A stretch of DNA of 64,000 bases from Pseudomonas fluorescens (GCF_005938625.1 NZ_VCNJ01000002.1:62001-126000), one strand, 5' to 3'; shown: positions 51,622-61,487, numbered from the stretch's first letter. Numbers and translations: made by a program. The notes: a model not told the origin generated them from the sequence alone.

Positions 51622-54011
51622 CGGTGCTCCTCCAGGTCTTTGGGTTTCCAGGTTTTCAACAGTAGCGCATTGCTCACCACACTGACGCTCGACAGCGCCA
51701 TGGCCGCACCGGCCAGCACCGGATTGAGGAAGCCGAAGGCTGCCAGCGGAATGCCGATCAGGTTGTAGACGAAGGCCCAGAACAGGTTCTGACGGATCTT
51801 TGCATAAGTCTTGCGGCTGATTTCCAGCGCCGCTGGCACCAGCCGTGGATCGCCGCGCATCAAGGTGATGCCCGCCGCGTGCATGGCCACGTCGGTGCCG
51901 CCGCCCATGGCGATGCCGATGTCGGCAGCGGCGAGGGCCGGAGCGTCGTTGATGCCATCGCCGACCATGGCGACTACACCGGTTTTTTTCAGCTCGGTGA
52001 CGGTCGCGGCTTTGTCGGCTGGCAGCACTTCGGCGTGGACATTGCTGATGCCCAAGGCTTCGGCGACGACTTTGGCACTGCCGCGATTGTCGCCGGTCAG
52101 CAAATGGCTGTGGATATCCCGGGCGGCGAGTTGTTGCACGGCTTCCAGTGCACCGGGTTTCAAGGTGTCACCGAAGGCGAACAAGGCGAGTACTTTCGGT
52201 TCAGGACTTTGTTCGATTAACCACGACAGGGTGCGGCCCTCGGCCTCCCATGCCAGGGCAGATTCGCGGAGGTTACCCGCGCTCAAAGCACTTTCTTCGA
52301 GCATCCGCCGATTGCCCAGCGCCAGACGTCGACCATCGAGACTGCCGGCGATGCCACGACCGGTCAGCGACTGGCTGTCGCTGACATCGGGCACCGTCAG
52401 GCCGCGCTCGGCGGCTGCATCCAGCACTGCTTTGGCCAGCGGATGTTCACTGCCGCGTTGCAGTGCGCCGGCCAATCTCAGCAGGTGGTTTTCATCACCA
52501 TCGACCGCACTGAAATGGGCAATACGCGGTGTGCCAGAGGTCAGCGTGCCGGTCTTGTCGAACACCACACTGCTGACTTCATGGGCGCGCTCCAGTGCTT
52601 CGGCGTCCTTGATCAAAATGCCGTGGCGCGCAGCGACTCCGGTGCCGGCCATTATCGCCGTCGGCGTCGCAAGACCCAGTGCACACGGGCAAGCGATGAC
52701 CAGAACAGCGACCGCATTGATCAGCGCAGTTTCGATTGGCGCGCCGTAGAGCCACCAGCCGATCAGTGTCACCAAGGCAATCAGCAACACCGTCGGCACG
52801 AAGATCTGGCTGACTTTATCCACCAGTTTCTGGATCGGCGCCTTGGCGGCCTGAGCGTCCTCGACCAGACGAATGATACGCGCGAGTACGGTTTCCGCAC
52901 CGAGCGCCTGAGTGCGCACCAGCAAGCGCCCTTCACCGTTGATCGCGCCGCCGGTGACTTTGTCGCCCGGCTGTTTCGGCACCGGCAGACTTTCGCCACT
53001 GATCAGCGCTTCATCGGCATGACTCTGGCCTTCGATGACTTCGCCATCGACCGGGAAACGTTCGCCGGGTTTGACCAGAACCAGGTCGTTCAGGCGCAAC
53101 GCGCTGATGGCGACATCCTGCTCGCGGCCGTCGATCACTTGAATCGCCCGCTCCGGACGCAACGCTTCCAGCGCGCGGATGGCGCTGGCAGTCTGGCGTT
53201 TGGCGCGGCTCTCCAGGTATTTGCCAAGCAGCACCAAAGCGATAACCACTGCCGACGCTTCGAAATACAGGTGCGGCATGCGCCCGGCAGCGGTGGCCCA
53301 TTCGTAAAGACTCAGGCCATAACCGGCGCTGGTGCCGAGGGCGACCAGCAAGTCCATATTGCCAGCGCCGGCGCGCACGGCTTTCCACGCGGCGACGTAG
53401 AAGCGTGCACCGAAAATGAATTGCACCGGCGTGGCGAGGGCAAATTGTGCCCAGGCCGGGAGCATCCAGTGGATGCCGAACGGTTGCAGCAACATCGGCG
53501 CCACCAGCGGCAGAGCCAGGGCGATCGCGCAGATCAGCGCCCAGCGTTCATGTTTCAGCCGCAGCTGTTGGTTATCGGTTTGTGGGTGTTCAGCTTGCCA
53601 GACGCTGGCCGAATAACCGGCTTTGGTGACGGCCTCGATCAGGCGTTGTGGGTCGACCTGACCGAGCAATTCGAGGTGTGCACGTTCGTTGGCGAGGTTG
53701 ACGCTGACGCTTTTCACCCCGAGGACTTTGTTCAGCGCACGCTCGACGCGACCGACGCACGAGGCGCACGTCATGCCCTCGATGTTCAGCTCGATGGTTT
53801 GCTGCGGGACGCTGTACCCGGCACGTTCGACCGCGTCCATCAACGCCGGCAAGCTGTCGCCGGGCGCCTGCACACGGGCTTGCTCGGTGGCGAGGTTGAC
53901 GCTGACGGCACTGGCGCCGCTGACTTTGCTCAAGGCCCGCTCGACACGCCCGGCGCAACTGGCGCAAGTCATGCCGGCAATCGGCAGATCGAAAGTGATG
54001 GAATCGGACAT
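51618..54011 (-). CDS. copA: Cu(I)-exporting P1B-type ATPase CopA
   Basis: Pumps Cu(I) from cytoplasm to periplasm. 797 residues: two N-terminal heavy-metal domains, each with GMTCASC (about 13-19 and 81-87), the intramembrane CPC motif (IACPCALG), phosphorylation motif [18 protein letters not shown] (HP locus) and [12 protein letters not shown] hinge. About eight transmembrane helices. The start ATG follows GGGAG. The gap to its promoter holds a clear CueR box. Downstream cueR overlaps by four bases. Confidence 0.95.
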   Translation of the reverse strand: MSDSITFDLPIAGMTCASCAGRVERALSKVSGASAVSVNLATEQARVQAPGDSLPALMDAVERAGYSVPQQTIELNIEGMTCASCVGRVERALNKVLGVKSVSVNLANERAHLELLGQVDPQRLIEAVTKAGYSASVWQAEHPQTDNQQLRLKHERWALICAIALALPLVAPMLLQPFGIHWMLPAWAQFALATPVQFIFGARFYVAAWKAVRAGAGNMDLLVALGTSAGYGLSLYEWATAAGRMPHLYFEASAVVIALVLLGKYLESRAKRQTASAIRALEALRPERAIQVIDGREQDVAISALRLNDLVLVKPGERFPVDGEVIEGQSHADEALISGESLPVPKQPGDKVTGGAINGEGRLLVRTQALGAETVLARIIRLVEDAQAAKAPIQKLVDKVSQIFVPTVLLIALVTLIGWWLYGAPIETALINAVAVLVIACPCALGLATPTAIMAGTGVAARHGILIKDAEALERAHEVSSVVFDKTGTLTSGTPRIAHFSAVDGDENHLLRLAGALQRGSEHPLAKAVLDAAAERGLTVPDVSDSQSLTGRGIAGSLDGRRLALGNRRMLEESALSAGNLRESALAWEAEGRTLSWLIEQSPEPKVLALFAFGDTLKPGALEAVQQLAARDIHSHLLTGDNRGSAKVVAEALGISNVHAEVLPADKAATVTELKKTGVVAMVGDGINDAPALAAADIGIAMGGGTDVAMHAAGITLMRGDPRLVPAALEISRKTYAKIRQNLFWAFVYNLIGIPLAAFGFLNPVLAGAAMALSSVSVVSNALLLKTWKPKDLEEHR

Positions 54012-54041
54012 CGGTCGTACTCCCTGTAGTAGATGCCTACA

Positions 54042-54072
54042 AGGATCAACCTTGCCATGCGGGCAAGGTCAA
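54042..54072 (-). promoter_or_regulatory. CueR-type promoter of copA
   Basis: On the minus strand, TTGACC (-35) is followed by a 19-base spacer and GATCCT (-10). The spacer region holds the dyad CCTTGCC-N5-GGCAAGG (54050-54068). A 19-base spacer with this palindrome is the hallmark of MerR/CueR-controlled promoters. Confidence 0.88.
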
Positions 54073-54088
54073 GCGCCAATCTCAAAAG

Positions 54089-54165
54089 CAAAAGATCGCA
54101 GCCTTCGGCAGCACCTACATTGGAATGCAATCCCTGTAGGAGCTGCCGAAGGCTGCGATCTTTTG
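54089..54165. repeat. Inverted repeat (GTAGGAGCTGCCGAAGGCTGCGATC family)
   Basis: Arms AAAGATCGCAGCCTTCGGCA and TGCCGAAGGCTGCGATCTTT facing each other. Lies between the copA promoter and the following periplasmic gene; the same family as the copies near 8.1 and 18.5 kb. Confidence 0.85.
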
Positions 54166-54174
54166 GCTAGCGAC

Positions 54175-54558
54175 TCAGTATTCGAGAGCCGCAGGCTTCA
54201 AGTAGACGCCTTCGGAATTCATCGCCAACCGATACTTCAGTACATCACCGGCATGCAATTTGATCTCCTGCGACCCTGGCGCGAGCATCCCCGGATTGCA
54301 GCCGGCGACCTGTCCCGGCAGCAACTTCAAGCGCAGCGAAACAGTGCCCGGCGGCAGGTTGAAGGAAATGCTTTGCTCCTGCAGCAGTCGCGCCGACAGC
54401 TGATCCTGGATGTACACGCCGATCTCGCAGGAGGTCGACACTTCCAGACGCTCGCGGGAAATAATCAGCACCGCATAATCCTCACCAGCGGCTTGCACTG
54501 TAGGAATTGCGGCAAAGAGACTGAGAAAGCCAAACAGGCTGAAAGCTGACCAGCGCAT
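54175..54558 (-). CDS. Exported protein of unknown function in copper cluster
   Basis: 127 residues with a clear signal peptide (MRWSAFSLFGFLSLFAAI, cleavage near VQAAG). The mature part is predicted mostly beta (YAVLIISRERLEVST, SISFNLPPGTVSLRLKLLPG) with exactly two cysteines, Cys44 and Cys87, which could form a disulfide. No copper motif such as Met-rich or CxxC was found. It lies between copA and copZ on the minus strand, with its own start at 54558 and no CueR box clearly aligned to it. Gene seems real by codon usage and signal peptide; role unknown. Confidence 0.75.
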   Translation of the reverse strand: MRWSAFSLFGFLSLFAAIPTVQAAGEDYAVLIISRERLEVSTSCEIGVYIQDQLSARLLQEQSISFNLPPGTVSLRLKLLPGQVAGCNPGMLAPGSQEIKLHAGDVLKYRLAMNSEGVYLKPAALEY

Positions 54559-54642
54559 GGCTGAATCTCCTGAATCGAGTCATTGATGTACGCAGCTTGG
54601 CCGAGCGCGGCGCCGATTGCCAGCCCGGCAGTTTATTCAAGA

Positions 54643-54673
54643 ACTTGACCTTGCCATCGTGGCAAGCTCGAAA
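54643..54673 (+). promoter_or_regulatory. CueR-type promoter of copZ
   Basis: TTGACC (54645-54650) followed by a 19-base spacer and GAAACT. The spacer region contains the dyad CCTTGCC-N5-GGCAAGC (54649-54667), the same 7-5-7 arrangement as before copA, 40 bases upstream of copZ. Confidence 0.87.
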
Positions 54674-54705
54674 CTGCCGGCAATCTCACTCAAGGGAGTT
54701 ATTCC

Positions 54706-54915
54706 ATGCAAGTGTTCAATGTTCAAGGCATGTCCTGTGGTCACTGCGTTAAAGCCATCACCAATGCCGTGCAGGCCAGGGATCCGGCGGCCAGCGTGCG
54801 TGTCGACCTGGCCGCGAAAGCGGTCGGCGTCGAAAGTGCGCTGAGCGCCGAGCAGGTGATTGAGGTCATCAGCGAAGAAGGCTACGCAGTGAAACTCGCC
54901 TGTTTTTATAGTTAG
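54706..54915 (+). CDS. copZ: Copper chaperone CopZ
   Basis: 69-residue heavy-metal-associated domain protein that carries Cu(I) in the cytoplasm and hands it to CopA. The metal site is GMSCGHCV (about 8-15). Normal length for the family. Controlled from the CueR-type promoter directly upstream, so it forms a regulon with copA-cueR on the other strand. Confidence 0.93.
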   Translation: MQVFNVQGMSCGHCVKAITNAVQARDPAASVRVDLAAKAVGVESALSAEQVIEVISEEGYAVKLACFYS

Positions 54916-54990
54916 CGAGCTATCGGAATGTTCAAGGCGTCCGGGCGCGGCTAGACTGTCGGGCTGCCGACTTGCCAACCTGGATGCCTG

Positions 54991-56193
54991 ATGAACTTCC
55001 GTACCATTCTGATTCTCGGTGCCTTGACCGCCTTCGGGCCCTTGGCGATCGACTTCTATTTACCCGCATTTCCCTCGATGGCGCTGGCGTTCGGCACCGA
55101 CGAGAAACACGTGCAGATGACGCTGGCGGCGTATTTCGCCGGCTTGTCCATCGGCCAACTGGCCTATGGCCCAGTGGCGGATCGTTTTGGCCGACGCATT
55201 CCGTTGCTCGTCGGGCTTACGCTGTTCACCCTGGCATCCCTGGCCTGCGCTTATGCGCCAAACCTGGAGTGGCTGATCGGTGCGCGTTTCGTCCAGGCAT
55301 TGGGCGGTTGTGCGGGGATGGTGATTTCCCGGGCCGTGGTCAGTGACAAATGCGACGCGGTGGGTTCGGCGAAAGTCTTCTCGCAATTGATGCTGGTGAT
55401 GGGCCTGGCGCCGATTCTGGCGCCGATGCTCGGCGGTCTGCTGGTCAATACCACAGGCTGGCAGTCGATCTTCCTGGTGCTGACCGGGTTCAGTGCGCTG
55501 GCCGGATTGGCGGTGGCGCTGGGGTTGCCGGAAAGTATGCCCGCGCACATGCCGCGCCAGCCGTTGTCCGGCGCACTGCGTCAGTACGGGCGCCTGCTCA
55601 AGGATCGGGTTTATCTCGGTCATGCCCTGACCGGTGGCATCGCCATTGCCGGGATGTTTGCTTACATCGCCGGCTCGCCGTTCATCTTCATCAAACTGTA
55701 TGGCGTCCCGGCCGAGCATTTTGGATGGTTGTTCGGCACCAACGCGGCGGGTTTCATTCTGGTGGCGCAGGTCAATGCACGGCTGTTGGCCAAACGTGGT
55801 CCGGCGTTCCTGCTGTCGCGGGCAGTGTGGGTGTATTTCGCCGCCGGGCTGACGCTGCTCGCGGTCAGCGCGATGCATACCGAATCCTTGTGGCCGCTGC
55901 TGATTCCACTGTTCATCTGCGTATCGAGCCTGGGTTGCATCAGCCCCAACGCCGCCGCTTGCGCGATGAACGGGCAGGGCGCACGGGCCGGCAGTGCTTC
56001 GGCGCTGCTCGGCTGCATGCAATTCAGTGTCGCCGCCGGCGCTTCGGCGCTGGTGGGGGTGTTGCACGACGGCACCGCCGTGCCGATGGCCATGGTCATC
56101 AGCCTGTGCGGTTTGCTGGTGGTGTGCGTGGCGCTGCTCACCCGCCGTCTGCAGAATGCCCGGGCTTTGGCGCAAGCTCAGGCCGAGGTATAA
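54991..56193 (+). CDS. Bcr/CflA family drug-resistance MFS transporter
   Basis: Proton-driven inner-membrane exporter of 400 residues and about twelve helices. Motif A is GQLAYGPVADRFGRR in the loop 2-3 region. The first helix contains ALTAFGPLAIDFYLPAFP, typical for Bcr/CflA members (bicyclomycin, sulfonamide-like substrates in other bacteria). No confident ribosome-binding site is seen before the ATG. Substrate not predictable here. Confidence 0.87.
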   Translation: MNFRTILILGALTAFGPLAIDFYLPAFPSMALAFGTDEKHVQMTLAAYFAGLSIGQLAYGPVADRFGRRIPLLVGLTLFTLASLACAYAPNLEWLIGARFVQALGGCAGMVISRAVVSDKCDAVGSAKVFSQLMLVMGLAPILAPMLGGLLVNTTGWQSIFLVLTGFSALAGLAVALGLPESMPAHMPRQPLSGALRQYGRLLKDRVYLGHALTGGIAIAGMFAYIAGSPFIFIKLYGVPAEHFGWLFGTNAAGFILVAQVNARLLAKRGPAFLLSRAVWVYFAAGLTLLAVSAMHTESLWPLLIPLFICVSSLGCISPNAAACAMNGQGARAGSASALLGCMQFSVAAGASALVGVLHDGTAVPMAMVISLCGLLVVCVALLTRRLQNARALAQAQAEV

Positions 56194-56198
56194 AAGCC

Positions 56199-56372
56199 TC
56201 AGCCGGCGGCGCGCTGCTGGCTGCGGTCGGGAATCTGATGGGGCGCGCAAAGTCGCGCTTCGAGGGTGCGGGTGAAGGCCAATGCTTCGGCTTCACTGCG
56301 GAATGTCACAGCGTGTTGGTCCAGACGAACCTGCCATTGAGACTTTGCCACTTCTTTTATCAGGATCTTCAT
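56199..56372 (-). CDS. Small basic protein, unknown function
   Basis: 57 residues from ATG 56372, preceded by GGGAGG. The sequence MKILIKEVAKSQWQVRLDQH with EAEALAFTRTLEARL has an alpha/beta-type layout reminiscent of DUF2188-like small proteins, but the family assignment is uncertain. The ribosome-binding site argues for a real gene. Confidence 0.6.
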   Translation of the reverse strand: MKILIKEVAKSQWQVRLDQHAVTFRSEAEALAFTRTLEARLCAPHQIPDRSQQRAAG

Positions 56373-56490
56373 TGCTGACCTCCCTTGCGTAAAAGATGTA
56401 TCGCAGAGGCTTCGATTGTAGACCTGAATACGATCGCAATTGTGACAACGGTCAAGCATCGGACTGACGGCAAAAAACCTCCGGCAGCCC

Positions 56491-56525
56491 CTGTAGGAGC
56501 TGCCGAAGGCTACGATCCTTTGATC
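56491..56525. repeat. Half inverted repeat (GTAGGAGCTGCCGAAGGCT family)
   Basis: A single arm reaching the last codon of the following minus-strand gene; the partner arm is missing. Confidence 0.7.
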
Positions 56526-57539
56526 TTAGAAACCTTCTAAAACAATTTTCCCCTTGGCTTTGCCACTTTCCAGCAGCTCATGGGCGCGACGCAGGTTCGC
56601 CGCATTGATCGTGCCGAAATGCTCGCCCACCGTGGTCCTCAACGTCCCGGCATCAATCAGCTCAGCCACGCGATTGAGCAGTTTGTGCTGCTCGATCATG
56701 TCCGGCGTTTCGAACAGCGAGCGGGTGTACATGAACTCCCAGTGCAGCGACAGGCTCTTGCGCTTGAGTTTACTGATGTCCAGCGACTTCGGATCGTCGA
56801 TCAGTGCCAGTTTGCCTTGCGGCGCCAGCGCCTCGACCAGTTGATCCAGGTGCTGGTCGGTCTGGGTCAGGCTGGCAACGTGGGTCACGCTGTCGATCCC
56901 GGCGCGCTTGAGCTCTTCGCTCAGCGGTTGGCTGTGATCGATGACCAGGTCGGCGCCCAGTTCTTTGACCCAGTCGCGGGTCTGCTCGCGGGACGCAGTG
57001 CCGATGACTTTAAGAGCGGTCAATTGCTTGGCCAATTGCGTGAGGATCGAGCCAACCCCGCCGGCCGCACCGACGATCAGCAGGCGCTGATCTTCATTGG
57101 TTTTGCTTTCGCGGATTTGCAGACGTTCGAAGAGCAATTCCCAGGCGGTGATCGCGGTCAGCGGCAGCGCGGCGGCTTCGGCAAAACCGAGGGATTGCGG
57201 CATATGGCCGACGATGCGCTCATCCACCACGTGCAGTTCGCTGTTGCCGCCGGCACGGGCGATGGAGCCGGCGTAAAAGACTCTGTCGCCAGCCTTGAAT
57301 AACGTCACGTCGCTGCCAACAGCCTTGACCACACCGGCAACGTCCCAGCCCAGCACTTTCGCCGCGCCGTTTTCCGGCGCCACGTTCTGCCGCACTTTGG
57401 TGTCGACCGGGTTGACCGAGATGGCTTTAACCTCCACCAGCAGGTCGCGCGGGCCGGCGACCGGCTCTGGCAGTTCGATGTCTTGCAGGGATTTGGCGTC
57501 GCTGATCGGCAGGGACGCGTAATAGGCGATGGCTTTCAT
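56526..57539 (-). CDS. Zinc-binding-type alcohol dehydrogenase / quinone oxidoreductase (ZADH family)
   Basis: NAD(P)H-dependent medium-chain oxidoreductase of 337 residues, probably reducing quinones or activated enones. GroES-like N-terminal domain (VEVKAISVNPVDTKVR), Rossmann motif LIVGAAGGVGSILTQLAK (about 153-170). The structural zinc cysteines are absent, so despite the family name it is probably a zinc-free QOR-type enzyme. Co-oriented with the monooxygenase upstream and divergent from LysR, which likely regulates both. Confidence 0.87.
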   Translation of the reverse strand: MKAIAYYASLPISDAKSLQDIELPEPVAGPRDLLVEVKAISVNPVDTKVRQNVAPENGAAKVLGWDVAGVVKAVGSDVTLFKAGDRVFYAGSIARAGGNSELHVVDERIVGHMPQSLGFAEAAALPLTAITAWELLFERLQIRESKTNEDQRLLIVGAAGGVGSILTQLAKQLTALKVIGTASREQTRDWVKELGADLVIDHSQPLSEELKRAGIDSVTHVASLTQTDQHLDQLVEALAPQGKLALIDDPKSLDISKLKRKSLSLHWEFMYTRSLFETPDMIEQHKLLNRVAELIDAGTLRTTVGEHFGTINAANLRRAHELLESGKAKGKIVLEGF

Positions 57540-57571
57540 GAGTGGCTCCGTACAGGTAATAGCAGAAGGGA

Positions 57572-57865
57572 TCAGGCAATCGCGCCGAGGCGCTTGAGCT
57601 GGAAGTGTTCGATGCTGTGGCCGGCGCTGGCCTGGAAGCGCTGGAAATGCGCGCTGGCGTTGTGCGCCTCAAGAATCGCTTCGCTGGCCCAGTGCTCGAT
57701 CACATAGAACACCTGTGGGTCGGTGAGATCGCGGTGCAAGTCGTACTGGCTGCAACCTTCTTCGGCGCGACTCGGTTCAACCAGTGCGCGCAGGCCCTGT
57801 TCAAGAAGATCCTGTTGGCCCGGTTTGGCAATCAGGGTGGCGATAGCGGTGAACGGCTGGGACAT
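57572..57865 (-). CDS. ABM-domain putative quinol monooxygenase (YgiN-like)
   Basis: Small dimeric alpha/beta-barrel protein of 97 residues. Family signature: IATLIAKPGQQDLLEQGLRA, SRAEEGCSQYDLHRD and a His/Trp segment VIEHWASEAILEAHNASAHF. Members include YgiN, linked to quinone redox cycling, which fits the quinone-oxidoreductase-like gene 32 bases downstream. Start at 57865. Confidence 0.85.
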   Translation of the reverse strand: MSQPFTAIATLIAKPGQQDLLEQGLRALVEPSRAEEGCSQYDLHRDLTDPQVFYVIEHWASEAILEAHNASAHFQRFQASAGHSIEHFQLKRLGAIA

Positions 57866-57984
57866 GCTCGGCTCCAGAGAAGCGGGATGAATGCGATGGA
57901 GAGATGATTGGCTATTTCTCTACAAGATAAAACCGGCTAAAAGAGTAGTCTCTTTCAATATTTTTTTGATAATCGAGGCTGAGC

Positions 57985-58914
57985 ATGCTGCGTTTTGACG
58001 ACTTGCAGTTGTTTGTCCGGGCGGCGGATCTGGGCAGTCTTTCGGCGGCCGCGCGGGTCATGGACATGTCTGCAGCCGTCGCCAGTGCGGCGTTGAAGCG
58101 AATCGAACAGCAGCTCGGTGCGCGCCTGCTCGCTCGCTCGACCCGCAGTTTGCGCCTGACGGCCGAGGGCGAAGGCTTTCTTGAATATGCGCGTGCGGCA
58201 CTGAGCAACCTCGATGAAGGCCGGCGTCTGCTGGCCAGCGGGCAGGATCAGGTCAGCGGGGTGTTGCAGTTGTCGGCGCCTTCGGACTTCGGCCGCAACC
58301 TGCTGCTGCCGTGGCTCGATGAGTTCCAGCGCGAGCACCCGAAGCTGACCGTGCGTTTGCTGCTTGGCGACCGCATCGCCGACCTGTTTCGGCAACCGGT
58401 AGACGTCGCCTTGCGCTATGGCGAGCCGGAAGACTCAAGTCTGGTCGCCTTACCCATCGCCCCGAATAACCGGCGTGTGCTGTGCGCCTCGCCGGCGTAT
58501 CTGTCCCGGCACGGCGAACCACGTCAGCTTGAGCAATTGGCCCAGCACAACTGCCTGCTGTACATGCTCGGCAGCCGGGTTCATGACCACTGGAGTTTTC
58601 ACGACGGTAAACGTGAAGTCGGTCTGACCGTCAGTGGTGACCGTTTCAGCGATGACGCCGACGTTGTGCGCCTGTGGGCGGTGGCCGGCGCTGGAATTGC
58701 CTACAAGTCGTGGCTGGACGTGGGTGCCGATGTGCTCGCCGGGCGGCTCAAAGTGCTTCTGCCAGAGCTGCTTTGTGAGCGCGCACCGCTGAATTTGCTG
58801 TGCGCCCATCGCGCCCAATTGAGTAAGCCGGTGAACCTTCTGAGGGAAATGCTCGCCAGCCGATGCGCTGAATTGAGTAGTCAATTTCCCGTTTTTTCGG
58901 AAGTTGATCATTAG
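57985..58914 (+). CDS. LysR-family transcriptional regulator
   Basis: 309 residues: N-terminal winged helix (LQLFVRAADLGSLSAAARVM, SAAVASAALKRIEQQLGARL) and effector-binding domain from about 90 (GVLQLSAPSDFGRNLLLPWL). Divergent from the monooxygenase/oxidoreductase pair with a 119-base gap, the standard layout for a LysR regulator and its targets. Inducer unknown. Confidence 0.9.
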   Translation: MLRFDDLQLFVRAADLGSLSAAARVMDMSAAVASAALKRIEQQLGARLLARSTRSLRLTAEGEGFLEYARAALSNLDEGRRLLASGQDQVSGVLQLSAPSDFGRNLLLPWLDEFQREHPKLTVRLLLGDRIADLFRQPVDVALRYGEPEDSSLVALPIAPNNRRVLCASPAYLSRHGEPRQLEQLAQHNCLLYMLGSRVHDHWSFHDGKREVGLTVSGDRFSDDADVVRLWAVAGAGIAYKSWLDVGADVLAGRLKVLLPELLCERAPLNLLCAHRAQLSKPVNLLREMLASRCAELSSQFPVFSEVDH

Positions 58915-59231
58915 TCGCAGGTAAATAGAGAAATTTCTGTCAGGAACAATCACCACCTGTGCAGGCCCCGGCGCGGGACGCGGGAGCTAACCCGCTTATA
59001 CTAGCGGCCGCCTCATGCCAGCACCGACACCCCGGCCCGGAGACCCACGCATCGCGTCGCCAGTCTTCGAGTGACGGTCGCGCAACTGCTGCGGGTTCTG
59101 TGCCGGAGCAGGCTGCGTCAGCGGCTTGCCTCGCCCCGGTTCATGGCGATTTTCGCGTCTTGGCCGATGACTCATTACCGGCCAAGATGTCTCCGAGCAG
59201 TAGACGATACGATTCAACAGGGAGTGAACAC
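58915..59231. other. Intergenic region before the ArsR-like gene
   Basis: 317 bases with no recognised gene. A TATACT at 58997-59002 could be a -10 element. The in-frame extension of the next gene through this region is Arg/Ala/Ser-rich and was rejected. Confidence 0.4.
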
Positions 59232-59966
59232 ATGGAACATGCACCTTGCATCAGCCAGATTGCCACGCTGCTGGCCGACCCCAAGCGCAGCGCGATGATG
59301 TGGGCGTTGATGGATGGCTCGGCCCGGCAAACCGAGGAGCTTGCGCTACTGGCAGGGCTGTCGCCGTCGTCGGCCAGCGCACATCTGGCGCGGCTTTCCA
59401 CGGGTGGTCTGTTGAAGGTCGAAGTCCGTGGTCGCAAACGCTTTTTCCGTCTCTCGGCACCGGAGATCGGGGCCGCGATAGAAGCATTGGCCAGCGCGAC
59501 CATCGCCAGTGCTCCAAGGGAAATTCCCGAAGTATTCAAACGCACCACCCCCATGGCCAAACCGCAGACCGCGCCGTCCTCGTTGTTGCGTGCGCGTTTT
59601 TGCGATGACCACCTCGGCGGCACGCTGGCGGCGGATCTGTATCAGCGGCTGCTCGATGCCGGCTGGATCGAGCAGCTTGAACAACGCGTCGTGGTGACCC
59701 ACAAAGGGGCGAAATTGTTGGCCGGGCGCGGCGTGTTCATTCAGGCGCTGGCTCATCGCAACGTACAAGTGGCGTGCGCTTGCCCGGACTGGAGCGAGCG
59801 CCGTCCGCACATGGGTGGCTCACTCGGCGCGGCGTTGTTGCAGCTGTTCATGCAGTCCGGTTGGCTGACACTGCCCAACGACTCAAGAGCCTTGCAATTG
59901 ACGACCACCGGCCAACGGGAACTGCATCGTTTCGCCAAGGAAAACGAGCTGGAAATGGCGTTGTAG
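59232..59966 (+). CDS. ArsR-family winged-helix regulator with C-terminal extension
   Basis: 244 residues starting MEHAPCISQIATLLADPKR with GGAG upstream. Helix-turn-helix about 30-75 (ELALLAGLSPSSASAHLARL, KRFFRLSAPEIGAAIEALA). The C-terminal ~130 residues are a domain found in longer ArsR-like regulators of this type (LLRARFCDDHLGGTLAADL, VACACPDWSERRPH). A Cys-x-Cys and nearby His could bind metal, but that is not established. Followed after 126 bases by an MFS gene in the same direction, its probable target. Confidence 0.83.
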   Translation: MEHAPCISQIATLLADPKRSAMMWALMDGSARQTEELALLAGLSPSSASAHLARLSTGGLLKVEVRGRKRFFRLSAPEIGAAIEALASATIASAPREIPEVFKRTTPMAKPQTAPSSLLRARFCDDHLGGTLAADLYQRLLDAGWIEQLEQRVVVTHKGAKLLAGRGVFIQALAHRNVQVACACPDWSERRPHMGGSLGAALLQLFMQSGWLTLPNDSRALQLTTTGQRELHRFAKENELEMAL

Positions 59967-60092
59967 AGCACTCGCATTCGACGCCAGCACTTCTGGCGTC
60001 GTCCACGGCTGCGAACAGGTCGCATCCAGCACGAACACCGTGTCGCTATCGCGCACACTCGATCCGGGGACATTTCGGATGGGGGAGGCGGC

Positions 60093-61475
60093 ATGGACAC
60101 ACACGGCTATAGCGCAGCAGAACGTTTGGAACGACTGCCCATCAGCGGTTATCACCGGATCATTTTCATCATCATCGCCCTGGCGTTTTTCTTCGACTCC
60201 ATGGACCTGGCGATGATGACGTTCCTGCTGGGCTCGATCAAAGCCGAGTTCGGTCTGAGCACTGCGCAAGCGGGACTGCTCGCCAGTTCGAGTTTTTTCG
60301 GCATGGTGCTGGGAGCGTCGCTGTCCGGCATGCTCGCCGATCGCTTCGGGCGCAAACCGGTGTTTCAGTGGAGCATCGTGTTGTGGGGCGTGGCCAGTTA
60401 TCTGTGCTCGACGGCGCAAACGGTCGAGACGCTGACGCTGTTTCGCATCCTGTTGGGGATCGGCATGGGCATGGAGTTTCCGATCGCCCAGTCGATGCTG
60501 TCAGAGCTGATTCCGGCGCAACGACGCGGGCGTTACATCGCGTTGATGGATGGTTTCTGGCCGCTCGGTTTCGTGGCGGCCGGCGTACTGTCTTACTTTC
60601 TGCTGCCGTTAATTGGCTGGCGCGACATCTTTCTGGTGTTGGCAGTGCCGGCAGTGTTTGTGTTGGCGATCCGCTTTTTCATTCCCGAGTCACCGCGCTG
60701 GCTGGAGCAGGCCGGTAAGCATGACGCGGCCGACAAGGTGTTGAATGGCATCGAGGCGCGGGTACGTTCGTCGCTCGGCGGTGCCGCGTTGCCAGAACCG
60801 ATTCGTTTGCCGCGCACCGTGACGCCGCCCGGCGATTTTTTCGCGGCGCTCAAGCAGATCTGGTCGCCACAGTATCGCCAGCGTACGACGATGATCTGGA
60901 GTCTGTGGTTCTTTGCGCTGCTGGGATTTTATGGTCTGACGTCGTGGCTCAGCGCGTTGCTGCAACAATCGGGTTTTGCCGTGACGCAGTCGGTGTATTA
61001 CACGGTGCTGATTTCCCTGGGCGGGATCCCCGGATTTCTCATGGCGGCGTGGCTGGTCGAGCGTTGGGGGCGCAAACCGGTGTGCATCGTCACGTTGCTG
61101 GGCGGCGGGATGATGGCGTTTCTGTATGGGCAGAGCGCGGTATTTGGCGGCAACGTGGCGCTGCTGATCGGCACCGGGCTGTTGATGCAGTTTTTCCTGT
61201 TCGGTATGTGGGCGGTGCTCTACACCTACACACCGGAGCTGTATCCGACGTCGGCGCGGGCAACCGGTTCGGGCTTTGCCTCGGCGATTGGCCGCGTGGG
61301 TTCTCTGCTCGGGCCGTTGGTGACCGGGCTGGTGTTCCCGATTACCGGGCAGGGCGGGGTGTTCGCGCTGGGGGCAGCATGTTTCGCGATTGCGGCGGGG
61401 GTGGTGTGGTTGTTCGGGATGGAGACGCGGGGGAAAACCCTGGAAGAGCTGACTGAAGCCCAATCTATCGGCTAA
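60093..61475 (+). CDS. MFS transporter (sugar/aromatic acid-porter like)
   Basis: 460 residues with twelve predicted helices. Motif GMLADRFGRKPVFQW after helix 2 and the mid-loop LVERWGRKPV are typical of the sugar/acid-porter type; PESPRWL ends helix 6. Strong ribosome-binding site GGGGGAGG. It is downstream of the ArsR-like regulator. Substrate unknown; similarity to NiaP- and BenK-like carriers is only general. Confidence 0.85.
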   Translation: MDTHGYSAAERLERLPISGYHRIIFIIIALAFFFDSMDLAMMTFLLGSIKAEFGLSTAQAGLLASSSFFGMVLGASLSGMLADRFGRKPVFQWSIVLWGVASYLCSTAQTVETLTLFRILLGIGMGMEFPIAQSMLSELIPAQRRGRYIALMDGFWPLGFVAAGVLSYFLLPLIGWRDIFLVLAVPAVFVLAIRFFIPESPRWLEQAGKHDAADKVLNGIEARVRSSLGGAALPEPIRLPRTVTPPGDFFAALKQIWSPQYRQRTTMIWSLWFFALLGFYGLTSWLSALLQQSGFAVTQSVYYTVLISLGGIPGFLMAAWLVERWGRKPVCIVTLLGGGMMAFLYGQSAVFGGNVALLIGTGLLMQFFLFGMWAVLYTYTPELYPTSARATGSGFASAIGRVGSLLGPLVTGLVFPITGQGGVFALGAACFAIAAGVVWLFGMETRGKTLEELTEAQSIG

Positions 61476-61487
61476 CACCGATCCAAT

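Noticed and set aside
52443..54029. 528-codon plus-strand frame opposite copA
   Set aside because: Antisense of a complete P-type ATPase with canonical motifs.
58959..59231. 91-codon N-terminal extension of the ArsR-like regulator
   Set aside because: Low-complexity Ala/Arg/Ser sequence; the ATG at 59232 has a GGAG site and starts a typical ArsR N-terminus.
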